This document shows, one piece after another, positions 34,047 through 43,760 of a stretch of DNA of 64,000 nucleotides. Origin of the DNA: Sphingomonadales bacterium UBA2683 (GTDB taxonomy: Bacteria; Pseudomonadota; Alphaproteobacteria; Sphingomonadales; Sphingomonadaceae). Position 1 is the first letter of the stretch. Every line of letters starts with the position of its first letter. The translations under genes were made by a program, and so were the position numbers. The DNA lies in NCBI GenBank assembly GCA_002354635.1, contig DELZ01000005.1, positions 147,009-211,008 of the forward strand, read 5' to 3'. The notes beneath the pieces are model-generated. The model was not told the DNA's origin and searched no databases. It worked only from the letters and a program-made list of their open reading frames with translations.

Positions 34047-35027
34047 ATGACGCTCACTGTCTCTGCCACCGTCGAAAAATGGCCTGTCGCTGGCGCGTTT
34101 GTCATCAGCCGGGGAACGAAAACCCATGTCGATGTGATCCTGTGCGAAATATCCGACGGGGCCGCTATCGGGCGGGCCGAGGCGACGCCAATCTACTATG
34201 AAGGCGAGACCGCGCAAGAATGTGCCGATCAGATAAGCCGGTTCGTTGCCGAGCATCCTGATCTCGATCGCGCGCTACTGCTCCAGAAAATGCCGCGCGG
34301 CGCCGCGCGGAATGCCCTCGACTGCGCGCTTTGGGATCTGGAATGCCGGAAAACAAATGTCGCCCTGTGGCAACTGGCCGGCCTGCCCGTACCAGCACCG
34401 ACGCTCTCTGCCTTCACCATTTCACTGGGCCAACCGGCTTTGATGGAAAGACAGGCCCGCAAGGCCGCCGCCGCAGGATACACGCTGCTGAAACTGAAAT
34501 TGTCCGGCGACAAGGATCACGAACGGGTTGCGGCCGTCCACCGCGGGGCACCCGGGGCTCGCCTGATCGTCGACGCCAACGAGAGCTGGAACGATCTCGA
34601 TATAACCGCCGAAGCGGCGCTCCTGGCGCAATATTCGGTCGAACTGATCGAACAGCCGGTTAGCGCCGGTCAGGACCATTTGCTGAGCGGTATAAAATCG
34701 CCGGTTCCGCTTTGCGCCGACGAAAGCTGCCACACCAGCGCTGACATCGAGAGGATTGCCCCGTTCTACGATGTGGTGAATATCAAACTCGACAAGGCGG
34801 GCGGATTGACCGAAGCGATGGCCATCGCGCACGCGGCGCAAGCGGCGAACATGAAGATCATGGTCGGCTGCATGCTCTCGACATCGCTTGGAATACAGCC
34901 AGCCTTTTCCTTGGCCCAACTGGCACAATGGGTCGATCTTGATGGGCCGTTGCTGCTGGAAAAAGACCGGGCCGACGGATTCCGGTTCGAATCAGGCCAG
35001 ATTTTGCCCGCGAAAAGCGCGGACTAG
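34047..35027 (+). CDS. L-Ala-D/L-Glu (dipeptide) epimerase
   Basis: A 326-residue enolase-superfamily enzyme that epimerises dipeptides such as L-Ala-D-Glu during murein recycling. The catalytic KxK motif lies in LLKLKLSG (about 149-156). Metal ligands are Asp in LIVDANESW (about 174-182), Glu in LIEQPV and Asp in CADESCH. A second Lys is in VNIKLDKAGG (about 249-258). The stop codon shares the palindrome CTAG with the stop of the convergent small gene. Confidence 0.88.
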   Translation: MTLTVSATVEKWPVAGAFVISRGTKTHVDVILCEISDGAAIGRAEATPIYYEGETAQECADQISRFVAEHPDLDRALLLQKMPRGAARNALDCALWDLECRKTNVALWQLAGLPVPAPTLSAFTISLGQPALMERQARKAAAAGYTLLKLKLSGDKDHERVAAVHRGAPGARLIVDANESWNDLDITAEAALLAQYSVELIEQPVSAGQDHLLSGIKSPVPLCADESCHTSADIERIAPFYDVVNIKLDKAGGLTEAMAIAHAAQAANMKIMVGCMLSTSLGIQPAFSLAQLAQWVDLDGPLLLEKDRADGFRFESGQILPAKSAD

Positions 35028-35317
35028 ATACCGTCCAGATATTCGATCACAGGAGCGGCCGCCATACAGGGCGCAAGCTTTGGACCACTTGCCCGGAAAT
35101 GATCCGATTTGCCATGCGCGTCCAGCGCCGCCTGATCGACATAGCGTTCAAGCACTTTATATTGCTGCGGATTGTCCTTGCTCTGAAACACCGAATAAAA
35201 TTCATTGCCTGGTTCGTTCGCACGAACAGCGGCCATCAGTTCACGGAAGGCCGCTTCAAAATCGGCATTTTTGCCTTCGGCCACGGTTAAAGTCGCGATA
35301 ACGCCTACTGCTGCCAT
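35024..35317 (-). CDS. Antibiotic-biosynthesis-monooxygenase-domain (quinol oxygenase-like) protein
   Basis: A 97-residue ferredoxin-like ABM-domain protein: VGVIATLTVAEGKNADFEAA at the start, VFQSKDNPQQYKVLERYVD in the middle and SDHFRASGPKLAP toward the end. Family members are cofactor-free quinol oxygenases or small haem/quinol-binding proteins (YgiN-like). The start at 35317 has GGAGAG upstream. It is 62 nt downstream of the thiolase gene and may share its transcript. Confidence 0.85.
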   Translation of the reverse strand: MAAVGVIATLTVAEGKNADFEAAFRELMAAVRANEPGNEFYSVFQSKDNPQQYKVLERYVDQAALDAHGKSDHFRASGPKLAPCMAAAPVIEYLDGI

Positions 35318-35379
35318 GATATTCTCTCCCTGATATGGTTGGGTCGGCAGTTCTCCGCCGACCCTGCCTGGTTCCAATA

Positions 35380-36558
<1,179 letters not shown>

Positions 36559-36669
36559 GATGTAATTCCTTTATGTTTGATATCGGATTCGGATTTTGGC
36601 GCTATTGTCCCCGTTAACCGGCCGATTAACAAGTTGTTTTTTTCATGCCGCATCCGCCGTTACGGAACC

Positions 36670-37836
36670 CTAGTCCTCGCCGACAAGCGCACCAAAACCG
36701 CCCTCCGGATAAGGCAGGATCATCTCTCCATCCGGAGCCGCCGTGAAGGTTGTCTGCGTGGGATAGGCAAATTCCAGCCCCGCTTCGTTGAACGCCTGCA
36801 GGATCGCCAGACCGATCGTATGCCGGCCCTGATAGACCACGTCATATTCGCTGCTCATGATATCAAAATCGAGTTCAAAATTGATCGAGCTGTCGCCAAA
36901 GCCGACAAAACCGGACCGCACGAACACCGCATCATTGTCCTCCACAATCTTTTTGAGCAGTCCGGGAATCCGTCGCGCCTCTTCTGGCTTGGTCTGATAA
37001 ATCACGCCGATGCCAAAACGCGTCCGCCGTCTCGCCAAGCGGGTCATGTTTACAATTTCCTTGTCCAGCAAATTGGTATTGGAAATGATTATCTCTTCCC
37101 CTGTGATCGCTCTCAATCGCGTGCTTTTGAGACCGATCTTCTCGATCGTCCCGACGGTCGAGTCATAGCTGACCGTCTCGCCCCGGCGGAACGGTTTGTC
37201 GAATATGATCGACAGGGCCGCAAACAGATCGGAAAAAATGCCCTGGGCGGCAAGACCGATGGCAATACCACCGACCCCCAGACCGGCAATCAGACCGGTC
37301 ACATCCACACCCAGATTGTCCAGGATCATGATAGCCGCGATTGCGAAGAGCACGAATGTGACCAGCAATCGGATCAGGGTCATCGCATTTTCCAGCGTTT
37401 CATGCTGGTCCGGATCCTGTGATGTCCGGCGGACGATGAGCCCGAGAATGATCTCGCGCAGCCAGATCGCAACCTGCAGCACCGCCGAGATCGTGAACAG
37501 CACATGGACCACCCGATCAAAGCTCGATGGTGCGCTGGCAAAATTCACGACCAGTTCGGCCGACACCATCAACATGAAGAATTTGCTGGTCCTGGCGATA
37601 GCCTTGCCAAGGATCGCCCGATAGCCGGTAAGGTCCTGATTGGTGCGCACATAGCGGGCCGCAAGGCGCTTTGTCGCGCCTAGCAGGAAGAAAATCGCGG
37701 TGCCGAAAACGGCGGCAACGATGAGTTCCATATAGTGGCTCGAAAGCCAGGATGACCCATCGAGGATCAATCGTTGCATGGACGCACCGATATCCGGCGT
37801 GGCTGGCGAAGAGGCTGGAGCAGATGTTTTTATCAT
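36670..37836 (-). CDS. MscS-family mechanosensitive channel
   Basis: A 388-residue small-conductance channel protein. Several TM helices (about 28-150) precede the pore-lining TM3 with the Gly/Ala pattern GLGVGGIAIGLAAQGIFSD (about 178-196). The beta domain contains FRRGETVSYDSTVGTIEKIG and LKSTRLRAITGEEIIISN, the classic MscS middle domain. The C-terminus is short. It is transcribed alone. Confidence 0.92.
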   Translation of the reverse strand: MIKTSAPASSPATPDIGASMQRLILDGSSWLSSHYMELIVAAVFGTAIFFLLGATKRLAARYVRTNQDLTGYRAILGKAIARTSKFFMLMVSAELVVNFASAPSSFDRVVHVLFTISAVLQVAIWLREIILGLIVRRTSQDPDQHETLENAMTLIRLLVTFVLFAIAAIMILDNLGVDVTGLIAGLGVGGIAIGLAAQGIFSDLFAALSIIFDKPFRRGETVSYDSTVGTIEKIGLKSTRLRAITGEEIIISNTNLLDKEIVNMTRLARRRTRFGIGVIYQTKPEEARRIPGLLKKIVEDNDAVFVRSGFVGFGDSSINFELDFDIMSSEYDVVYQGRHTIGLAILQAFNEAGLEFAYPTQTTFTAAPDGEMILPYPEGGFGALVGED

Positions 37837-37896
37837 AGCCCTTCAGCTAAGGCGAAGCACTGACAATAACAACCCGTCCGATGCAATCTATCGGCA

Positions 37897-38667
37897 TCAG
37901 CAATTCTGGCCGATTCCTCTTTGGGCACAGATGAGAAACTCGACATTGCCCTTGGGTCCCGTGATCGGACTTTCCGTAATCCCCAGAATATTCCAGCCCG
38001 ACGCGACCAACCAATCGCGGACTTTTCCACAGGCCGCCTGACGAACGGCTTCATCGCGGACAACGCCGCCCTTGCCGACATCGGCGCGCTCGGCCTCAAA
38101 TTGCGGCTTGACCAGAGCGACCAGCGTCGCCTCTGGCTTGGCAAACGCAAGCGGCCGTTCCAGCACCTTGACCAGTGAAATGAAACTAGCGTCGCAGACA
38201 ATGATGTCGATCTTTTCCGGAACATGTTGCTCGGTCAAAATCCTTGCACTCGTCTGCTCGTGCACCATGACCCGCTCGTCCTGCCGAAGCTTCCAGGCAA
38301 GCTGATTGGTGCCGCTATCAACGGCGTAGACCTTTTCTGCACCGCCCGTTAACAGCACATCGGTGAAACCGCCGGTGCTGCTGCCGACATCCATCGCGAT
38401 CATTCCGGTGACATCTATCCCGAAATGCCGCAGCGCATGGTCAAGCTTGACACCGCCGCGCGATACCCACGGATGGTCTTTGCCCTTGAGCTCGATCGCT
38501 GCATCGCTGGCGATTTTTTGACCCGGCTTGTCGATTTTCTTGCCTGCCACGGTCACCAGGCCGGCCATGATATAGGCCTGCGCCCTCGCCCGGCTTTCGG
38601 CGAGGCCGCGATCCGCTAATATCTGGTCAACACGCTGCTTCGTGATTTTGGGTTCGGGCTTGGGCAT
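37897..38667 (-). CDS. tlyA: TlyA-family rRNA 2'-O-methyltransferase
   Basis: A 256-residue protein with an N-terminal S4 RNA-binding domain (RVDQILADRGLAESRARAQA, about 11-30) and an FtsJ-like methyltransferase domain. The latter has the SAM motif AMDVGSSTGGFTDVLL (about 94-109) and K-D-K-E type residues (VYAVD, VCDASFI). TlyA methylates cytidines in 16S and 23S rRNA in mycobacteria; bacterial relatives may modify only 23S. It is divergent from a lipoprotein gene. Confidence 0.88.
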   Translation of the reverse strand: MPKPEPKITKQRVDQILADRGLAESRARAQAYIMAGLVTVAGKKIDKPGQKIASDAAIELKGKDHPWVSRGGVKLDHALRHFGIDVTGMIAMDVGSSTGGFTDVLLTGGAEKVYAVDSGTNQLAWKLRQDERVMVHEQTSARILTEQHVPEKIDIIVCDASFISLVKVLERPLAFAKPEATLVALVKPQFEAERADVGKGGVVRDEAVRQAACGKVRDWLVASGWNILGITESPITGPKGNVEFLICAQRGIGQNC

Positions 38668-38717
38668 CGGAAATGAGGACTAGCCTAGCCCGATGCTTTT
38701 GGCCATATTCCGTGATC

Positions 38718-39257
38718 ATGAGAATCATTTCTATCCCGCAAATCCTTCCGCTCGCGCTGCTGGCGCTCGCCGGATGCTCGCCCGCACCGCCTGAACCGGC
38801 TCCCGCGCCCGAGCCCGTCAAACCGGTCGCGGCACAGGCGCCGGCGCCGACACCATTGGAAGGCGACTGGATTGACTGGCCGATTACACCCGGCACTTGG
38901 GTTTATCGAACGGATGCTCGAGGCTCGTTGGCGCTATTCGGTGAAGCCGGCAGAGACGCAATCTTCATCATCCGCTGCGATCGATCCCGTCGGCAGCTGA
39001 TTATTTCCCGTACCGGTTCAGTTGGCGATGGGGCGATCATGCGATTGCGGGCCAGCGCCGGGCAGGCATCCTATCCGGTCGCCAATAGTGGCGGAACACC
39101 AGCGTATGCGGCTATTTCGGTTTCCCCCGGGGATATCATGATGGACCGCATCGCCTATAGTCGTGGCCGTTTTGCTGTCGAAACCGGTGGCCTGCAATCG
39201 CTCGCAATCCCCGTCTGGCCCGAATTCAGTCGCGTGGTGGAAGATTGCCGACGGTGA
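38718..39257 (+). CDS. Putative lipoprotein
   Basis: A 179-residue protein. A signal peptide (MRIISIPQILPLALLALAGC) has its lipobox Cys at residue 20. A Pro/Ala linker of about 30 residues precedes a small beta-rich domain: GDWIDWPITPGTWVYRTDA, then FIIRCDRSRRQLIISRTGS. The fold is not recognised. It is the last gene on this strand before the isolated small transcript at 39.37 kb. Confidence 0.6.
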   Translation: MRIISIPQILPLALLALAGCSPAPPEPAPAPEPVKPVAAQAPAPTPLEGDWIDWPITPGTWVYRTDARGSLALFGEAGRDAIFIIRCDRSRRQLIISRTGSVGDGAIMRLRASAGQASYPVANSGGTPAYAAISVSPGDIMMDRIAYSRGRFAVETGGLQSLAIPVWPEFSRVVEDCRR

Positions 39258-39374
39258 TCCGATGATCATCAGGCCGGAACGCGCAATTGTGACAGCAAAA
39301 TAAAAAATTTCAAGTCTTGTTCGCGAGTCGGAATTGATTCACACCGGAATGGTCGAACAGCGGAGAGAAGTTCA

Positions 39375-39479
39375 ATGCAACAGTTCGTATTTCATTCACA
39401 AGCGAAAGGAGGTGGTCCGATGTCTCATGGTTCAGCACAGGGGTCGGAAAAATCCGTTCGGGGGGCAAATCTGATCTAG
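39375..39479 (+). CDS. Candidate small ORF (34 aa; internal start gives 19 aa)
   Basis: From ATG 39375 (GGAGAG 7 nt upstream) the frame encodes 34 residues. An in-frame ATG at 39420 (MSHGSAQGSEKSVRGANLI) is preceded by AAAGGAGGTG (39405-39414), complementary to ten bases of the 16S rRNA tail, at 5-nt spacing. The stop lies inside a hairpin. No protein family is recognised. It could be a leader peptide, a microprotein, or a dual-function RNA. Confidence 0.45.
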   Translation: MQQFVFHSQAKGGGPMSHGSAQGSEKSVRGANLI

Positions 39480-39527
39480 AGATCAGGCAACCCGGCAGCG
39501 GCACTTCCTACCGCTGACCCATGTTCA

Positions 39528-39563
39528 GAGGCTGTTGGCCCTTCGGGACCAGCAGCCTCTTTT
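39528..39563 (+). terminator. Intrinsic terminator of the small transcript
   Basis: Stem GAGGCTGTTGG + CCC paired with GGG + CCAGCAGCCTC (one bulged A, one G-U), loop TTC, followed by TTTT. The T-run abuts the stop codon of the convergent DUF2721 gene; the other strand lacks a T-run. Confidence 0.85.
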
Positions 39564-40042
39564 CATTTCGCCTTGTCCGAATTTTCGAGATATTCCTCGC
39601 GGATCATGAAATCGCGGATACCGATACGCACTTCGCGGGAAAATTGGATTAGCGCCACCGACAGCAAAAGGACTGCGCCAATGAAGGCGCCTGCAACAAT
39701 CTCCGGCAACAGCGGATAGCTGGTCAGTCCCATGGCAAACAACAATCCGATCAGGACACAGACGACAATTGCACTCACCACACTGAAATAGATCGCGCTG
39801 TTCACATATTTGATGCGCAATTGCAGATCCCGCAGTTCATTGACGCATAAAATATGCTCTGCGCCCTCGGTTTCCAGATAGCGGCTTTGCATGACCCGCG
39901 AACGGTCAATGACCCGCGCCAGCCGACCGGTGAAGATATTGAGCATCCCGCCCAGGGCCACCAGCAGAAACGCCGGTGCCATGGCGGTCTGCAACACGGT
40001 GACAATATCGGTCTTGGCCAGTTCCGGCAGCATTGAGATCAT
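39563..40042 (-). CDS. DUF2721 membrane protein
   Basis: A 159-residue protein with three TM helices (about 12-32, 78-98, 104-128) and the conserved cytoplasmic segment GGMLNIFTGRLARVIDRSRV (about 30-49) that defines DUF2721. The start ATG at 40042 overlaps the stop of the siroheme synthase gene by 4 nt; an internal ATG at 40033 is an alternative. It is the last gene of the argH-lptM-lysA-siroheme operon. The function is unknown. Confidence 0.82.
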   Translation of the reverse strand: MISMLPELAKTDIVTVLQTAMAPAFLLVALGGMLNIFTGRLARVIDRSRVMQSRYLETEGAEHILCVNELRDLQLRIKYVNSAIYFSVVSAIVVCVLIGLLFAMGLTSYPLLPEIVAGAFIGAVLLLSVALIQFSREVRIGIRDFMIREEYLENSDKAK

Positions 40043-40815
40043 GTCTTCATCCTGATTCGTACCGTCAGGCCCTTTGCCGGCTTCTCGTCCCACAGCGCAA
40101 GGTCGAACCGTTCCGCGTCCGCTCTGGCCCGATCCAGTATGTCCCCGGGGACACTATCGTCAGCATAAATCTGGTCGGCTCTTCCGAGCAGCCGGGCTTG
40201 CCGAAGCGTAAGATCATCTGGATCAGCGCTGCTCAGCACCATATCCTCGACCTCGGACAGGTCATTTGCAAAGGGCATGGACAGCCAGGTTTCCAGATTG
40301 GCTTCCGCGCTTTCGGACATCACATCCAACATGCCGCCCGGGTCGAGCGCGGCATCGATCGCCTTGCGCCGCTCGGCGCTGTCGGGCCAGATTCGCTTGA
40401 TCCGTTCGCGCGCGGCGGCCAGGCCGTTGGCGAGATCGCCCAGATTACCCGGTATCAGCTGTTCCAGTCTCTGGCGTAAGGACTTTGCAAGACCGGCAGA
40501 CGCTCCGCCGGTCCCGATCGCGACCAGTACCGGATCGCGGTCAATGATCGCCGGCGTCGTATAGTCGCACAGGGCGGATCGGTCGACGGCATTGACCAGA
40601 AGCCCTCTTGCTTTGAAGCGCTTAACAGCGGCCAAGGCCTCTTCATCATCCTCCAGTGCGACCACTGCAAGCACGGCATCCGCATCCGCTTCGTCATCGA
40701 CAACCACTGCTCCAGACCGTTCGTAAAGCCGCCTTTTGGCGTCGGCCATTTCTCCGGTTCCGAGCAATATGACCTTTCGCCCTGAAAGATTCACAAAGAT
40801 CGGGAGCTGGTTCAT
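40039..40815 (-). CDS. Siroheme synthase N-terminal type (precorrin-2 dehydrogenase/ferrochelatase)
   Basis: A 258-residue homologue of the CysG N-terminal half (Met8p-like). It converts precorrin-2 to sirohydrochlorin with NAD and inserts iron to give siroheme. The NAD site is VILLGTGEMADAKRRLYE (about 15-32). YTTPAIIDRDPVLVAIGTGGASAGLAK-type segments lie at about 86-112. The uroporphyrinogen methyltransferase half is absent. It overlaps lysA and DUF2721 by 4 nt each. Confidence 0.88.
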   Translation of the reverse strand: MNQLPIFVNLSGRKVILLGTGEMADAKRRLYERSGAVVVDDEADADAVLAVVALEDDEEALAAVKRFKARGLLVNAVDRSALCDYTTPAIIDRDPVLVAIGTGGASAGLAKSLRQRLEQLIPGNLGDLANGLAAARERIKRIWPDSAERRKAIDAALDPGGMLDVMSESAEANLETWLSMPFANDLSEVEDMVLSSADPDDLTLRQARLLGRADQIYADDSVPGDILDRARADAERFDLALWDEKPAKGLTVRIRMKT

Positions 40816-42071
40816 TTCAGCCAGTCGGGTACATGTTCGGCCGCCATGATCGTGGCCGGCTCGATCCGCTCTGCAACCACCGCATAGCGGTCTCCATCGA
40901 CCAACACTTCCGGCACCAGCGGCCGACTGTTGTAGGTATTCGCCATAGTCGCGCCATAGGCTCCGGCGGTGCGAAAAATCCCGAGATCGTCGGTCTGCAC
41001 GCGATCAACCACCCGTTCCTTGGCGAAAATGTCGCTGCTTTCGCAAATCGGGCCGACGATCGACGCGACCATGGTCTCGCCGCTCGGTTCCACCGCTTCG
41101 AAATCATGCCATGCGTCATAGATGGCAGGCCGCATCAGGTCGTTCATCGCCGCATCGACGATTACAAAATCGCTGTCCACGCCGGGCTTGATGCGGATCA
41201 CCTTGGTGATCATGATGCCACTGTTTCCGGCAATGACGCGACCCGGTTCGAACATCAGGGTCACATCCCAATCCTGCGTCACCCGCGCGACCATCGCGCC
41301 ATATTCAGCAGGACTCGGTGGATTGTCCTCCTGCTTGTAGGGTACGCCGAGACCGCCGCCCAGATCGACATGGGTGATGACATGCCCCGCGCTCCGCAGC
41401 AGCGTCACCAGTTCGCCCATTCTTGCATAGCATTTTTCAAGCGGTTCCAGATTCTGCAGCTGACTGCCGATATGCACAGCCACCCCGCGGAGGTTGAGCC
41501 CCTCGAACTTGGCAAGCCGTGCATAGATGTCCGGCGCCACATCAATCGCGACCCCGAATTTATTTTCCTTCTTGCCGGTCGAAATCTTGGCGTGGGTGCC
41601 CGCATCGACATCCGGATTGACGCGCAGGGTTGCCGAGGCTTTCATCCCTCTGGAAGCTGCGATCTCCGCCAGCATCTCTCCCTCTTCCTCCGATTCCAGA
41701 TTGAACTGGCCGATGCCCTTGTCGAGGCCAAGCGCCAGTTCCTCGCGACTTTTTCCGACACCGGAGAAGACGATGTCCTCCGCCTTCATGCCCGCCGCCA
41801 GCGCACGCTGCAATTCACCGCCGGAAACGACATCCGCACCATAGCCCTGATTGGCCAATATCCGAAGCACCGCCAGATTGGGGTTGGCTTTTACAGCAAA
41901 AGCGAGATGGATCTTGCCGGCGTCCTTCAACCCTTCACGGAAGACCCGGGCATGCCGTTCGAGCGTCGCCCGCGAATAAACATAGACCGGCGTGCCGACT
42001 TCTGCCGCGATTTGCGGCAACGGAATATTTTCCGCGTGCAAAACACCATTTTTGAGCTGGAAATGGTCCAA
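40812..42071 (-). CDS. lysA: Diaminopimelate decarboxylase
   Basis: PLP enzyme making L-lysine from meso-diaminopimelate. The 419-residue fold-type III protein has the PLP Lys in HLAFAVKANPNLAVLR (about 61). It also has HIGSQL (about 197-202), DLGGGLGVPY (about 233-242), EPGRVIAG and the active-site Cys in VGPICESSDIFAKER (about 347). It is third in the argH-lptM-lysA order that is common in sphingomonads, 31 nt after lptM. Confidence 0.96.
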   Translation of the reverse strand: MDHFQLKNGVLHAENIPLPQIAAEVGTPVYVYSRATLERHARVFREGLKDAGKIHLAFAVKANPNLAVLRILANQGYGADVVSGGELQRALAAGMKAEDIVFSGVGKSREELALGLDKGIGQFNLESEEEGEMLAEIAASRGMKASATLRVNPDVDAGTHAKISTGKKENKFGVAIDVAPDIYARLAKFEGLNLRGVAVHIGSQLQNLEPLEKCYARMGELVTLLRSAGHVITHVDLGGGLGVPYKQEDNPPSPAEYGAMVARVTQDWDVTLMFEPGRVIAGNSGIMITKVIRIKPGVDSDFVIVDAAMNDLMRPAIYDAWHDFEAVEPSGETMVASIVGPICESSDIFAKERVVDRVQTDDLGIFRTAGAYGATMANTYNSRPLVPEVLVDGDRYAVVAERIEPATIMAAEHVPDWLK

Positions 42072-42102
42072 TATACTATACTTTCAGACGGTTGGAACGG
42101 GA

Positions 42103-42354
42103 TTAGCCGGGAGGCGGCAGGTCAAATTCGTCATCCTGGCGTTTTTCGGAACGGCGGAGCAATTCATCGCTACGCTCCGGCTTTGCCTGGCTCGACGGGA
42201 CCAGCAGGTCCTCTCCGCTCGGTGTTTTCATCTCGCCATAGACGGGCGGCGGCAGCGCTTCGCCCTTGGCCGGCTGCAAGGCACCGCGATTGCCGCATGC
42301 GGCCAGAATGACGGCGGTACCTGCCAGCAGCAGAATCGAATGAATGTGCTTCAT
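42103..42354 (-). CDS. lptM: LptM-like small lipoprotein
   Basis: An 83-residue lipoprotein: signal peptide MKHIHSILLLAGTAVILAAC followed by C-G-x-R-G-x-L-x-P, the pattern of LptM, which assists assembly of the LptD-LptE LPS translocon. The C-terminal part is a charged tail. The ATG at 42354 sits 1 nt after the argH stop codon. The location between argH and lysA is the usual one in this group. Confidence 0.75.
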   Translation of the reverse strand: MKHIHSILLLAGTAVILAACGNRGALQPAKGEALPPPVYGEMKTPSGEDLLVPSSQAKPERSDELLRRSEKRQDDEFDLPPPG

Positions 42355-42355
42355 T

Positions 42356-43732
42356 TCAGCTCTCCAAGCCCAATGCACTCCGTGCCTTGGCAATCTGCAC
42401 CCTTACTTGATCCGGGGCTGTCCCGCCATAGCTGGATCGGCTCGCCACCGACGCATCGACGCTCAGCACGCTGAATACGTCAGAATCGATCCGCTTGTCG
42501 ATTGCCTGAAACTGCTCGAGCGTGAGATCGGCCAAGCTGCAGTTCTGGTCTTCCGCCAGCGCCACCACCGCGCCGGTAATGTGATGCGCCTCGCGAAACG
42601 GCAGCTTCGCTTCCCGCACCAGCCAATCGGCAAAATCGGTGGCGGTCGAATAGCCCGACTCTGCCAGCGCGCGCATCCGCTGGCCGCTGAATTCCACTTC
42701 CGCAACCATACCGGTCATGGCGGCGATCGAAAGGCCGAGCAGGTCATGGGCCTCGAACACGGGCGGCTTGTCGTCCTGCATGTCCTTGGAATAGGCGAGC
42801 GGCAAACCTTTCATGGTAATCACCAGCGCAGTCATCGCGCCCGCAATCCGTCCACAATGGCCGCGCACCAATTCGGCAGCATCGGGGTTGCGTTTCTGCG
42901 GCATGATCGAGGATCCGGTCGAAAAACTGTCCGGCAGCTTCACAAAGCTGAACGGCTGACTTGCCCAGATCACGAATTCCTCGGCCAGACGGGAAAGGTG
43001 CAGGCTACATTGGGTTGCCGCCATCAGATAGTCGAGCGCGAAATCCCGGTCAGACACCGAATCCAGACTATTGGCGGTCGGACCATCAAAATCCAGAGTC
43101 GAGGCGGTTTTGTCGCGATCGATCGGAAATCCGGTTCCGGCCAGTGCCGCCGCGCCGAGCGGCGATTCGTTCATCCGTCGCCGCGCGTCGGCAAATCGCG
43201 AGCGGTCCCTGCGGACCATTTCATAATAAGCCATCAGATGGTGGCCCAGGCTCACCGGCTGGGCGGACTGCAAATGGGTAAAGCCCGGCATGATCGTATC
43301 GGCATGTTCCTCGGCACGATCCACCAGCGCCTTCTGCAGGGCCGCCAGCGCATGGTCGGCCATATCCATGGCTTCGCGTACCCACAGCCGGAAATCTGTG
43401 GCGACCTGGTCATTGCGCGACCGCGCGGTGTGCAGGCGCCCCGCCACCGGCCCGACAATCTCGGAAAGACGCGCCTCGACATGCATGTGAATGTCTTCGA
43501 GATCGAGATTTTCGGTTACGCCGTCTTTTTCAAATTCCTGCGCGATCTGGTTCAGACCATCGACGATTTTCTTCGCATCTTCTGCCTCGACAATCCCCTG
43601 ATCCGCCAGCATCGCGACATGAGCCAGACTCGCGCGAATATCATGCTGCCATAATTTCTTGTCGAAAGGGATGGAGGCGTTTATCTCGCGCATGATTGAT
43701 GAAGGGCCATCGGCAAATCTGCCACCCCACAT
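42356..43732 (-). CDS. argH: Argininosuccinate lyase
   Basis: Last enzyme of arginine synthesis (458 residues), releasing fumarate from argininosuccinate. Signatures: MWGGRFADGPSS at the start, TARSRNDQVATDF (about 111-123), HLQSAQPVSLGHH (about 155-167) and the family motif GSSIMPQKRNPD (about 276-287). The start at 43732 gives the canonical N-terminus; the open frame upstream runs into the divergent thioredoxin-like gene. It is the first gene of a five-gene operon. Confidence 0.96.
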   Translation of the reverse strand: MWGGRFADGPSSIMREINASIPFDKKLWQHDIRASLAHVAMLADQGIVEAEDAKKIVDGLNQIAQEFEKDGVTENLDLEDIHMHVEARLSEIVGPVAGRLHTARSRNDQVATDFRLWVREAMDMADHALAALQKALVDRAEEHADTIMPGFTHLQSAQPVSLGHHLMAYYEMVRRDRSRFADARRRMNESPLGAAALAGTGFPIDRDKTASTLDFDGPTANSLDSVSDRDFALDYLMAATQCSLHLSRLAEEFVIWASQPFSFVKLPDSFSTGSSIMPQKRNPDAAELVRGHCGRIAGAMTALVITMKGLPLAYSKDMQDDKPPVFEAHDLLGLSIAAMTGMVAEVEFSGQRMRALAESGYSTATDFADWLVREAKLPFREAHHITGAVVALAEDQNCSLADLTLEQFQAIDKRIDSDVFSVLSVDASVASRSSYGGTAPDQVRVQIAKARSALGLES

Positions 43733-43760
43733 GATATTGGAATTTTTTGTGACTTTAGTG

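Larger units (their letters stand above)
39330..39563 (+). ncRNA. Candidate stand-alone small transcript with three hairpins
   Basis: This is the gene-free interval between the lipoprotein gene and the convergent DUF2721 gene. After the strongly initiated small ORF come hairpins CTGATC-TAGA-GATCAG (39471-39486) and CAGCGG-N9-CCGCTG (39496-39516), then the terminator at 39528. The 5' boundary is only approximate. As no gene on the + strand follows, this unit seems complete in itself. Confidence 0.5.

Noticed and set aside
40833..42311. A 492-codon open frame antisense to lysA and lptM
   Set aside because: lysA has all its active-site motifs on the minus strand; the opposite frame shows no family features.
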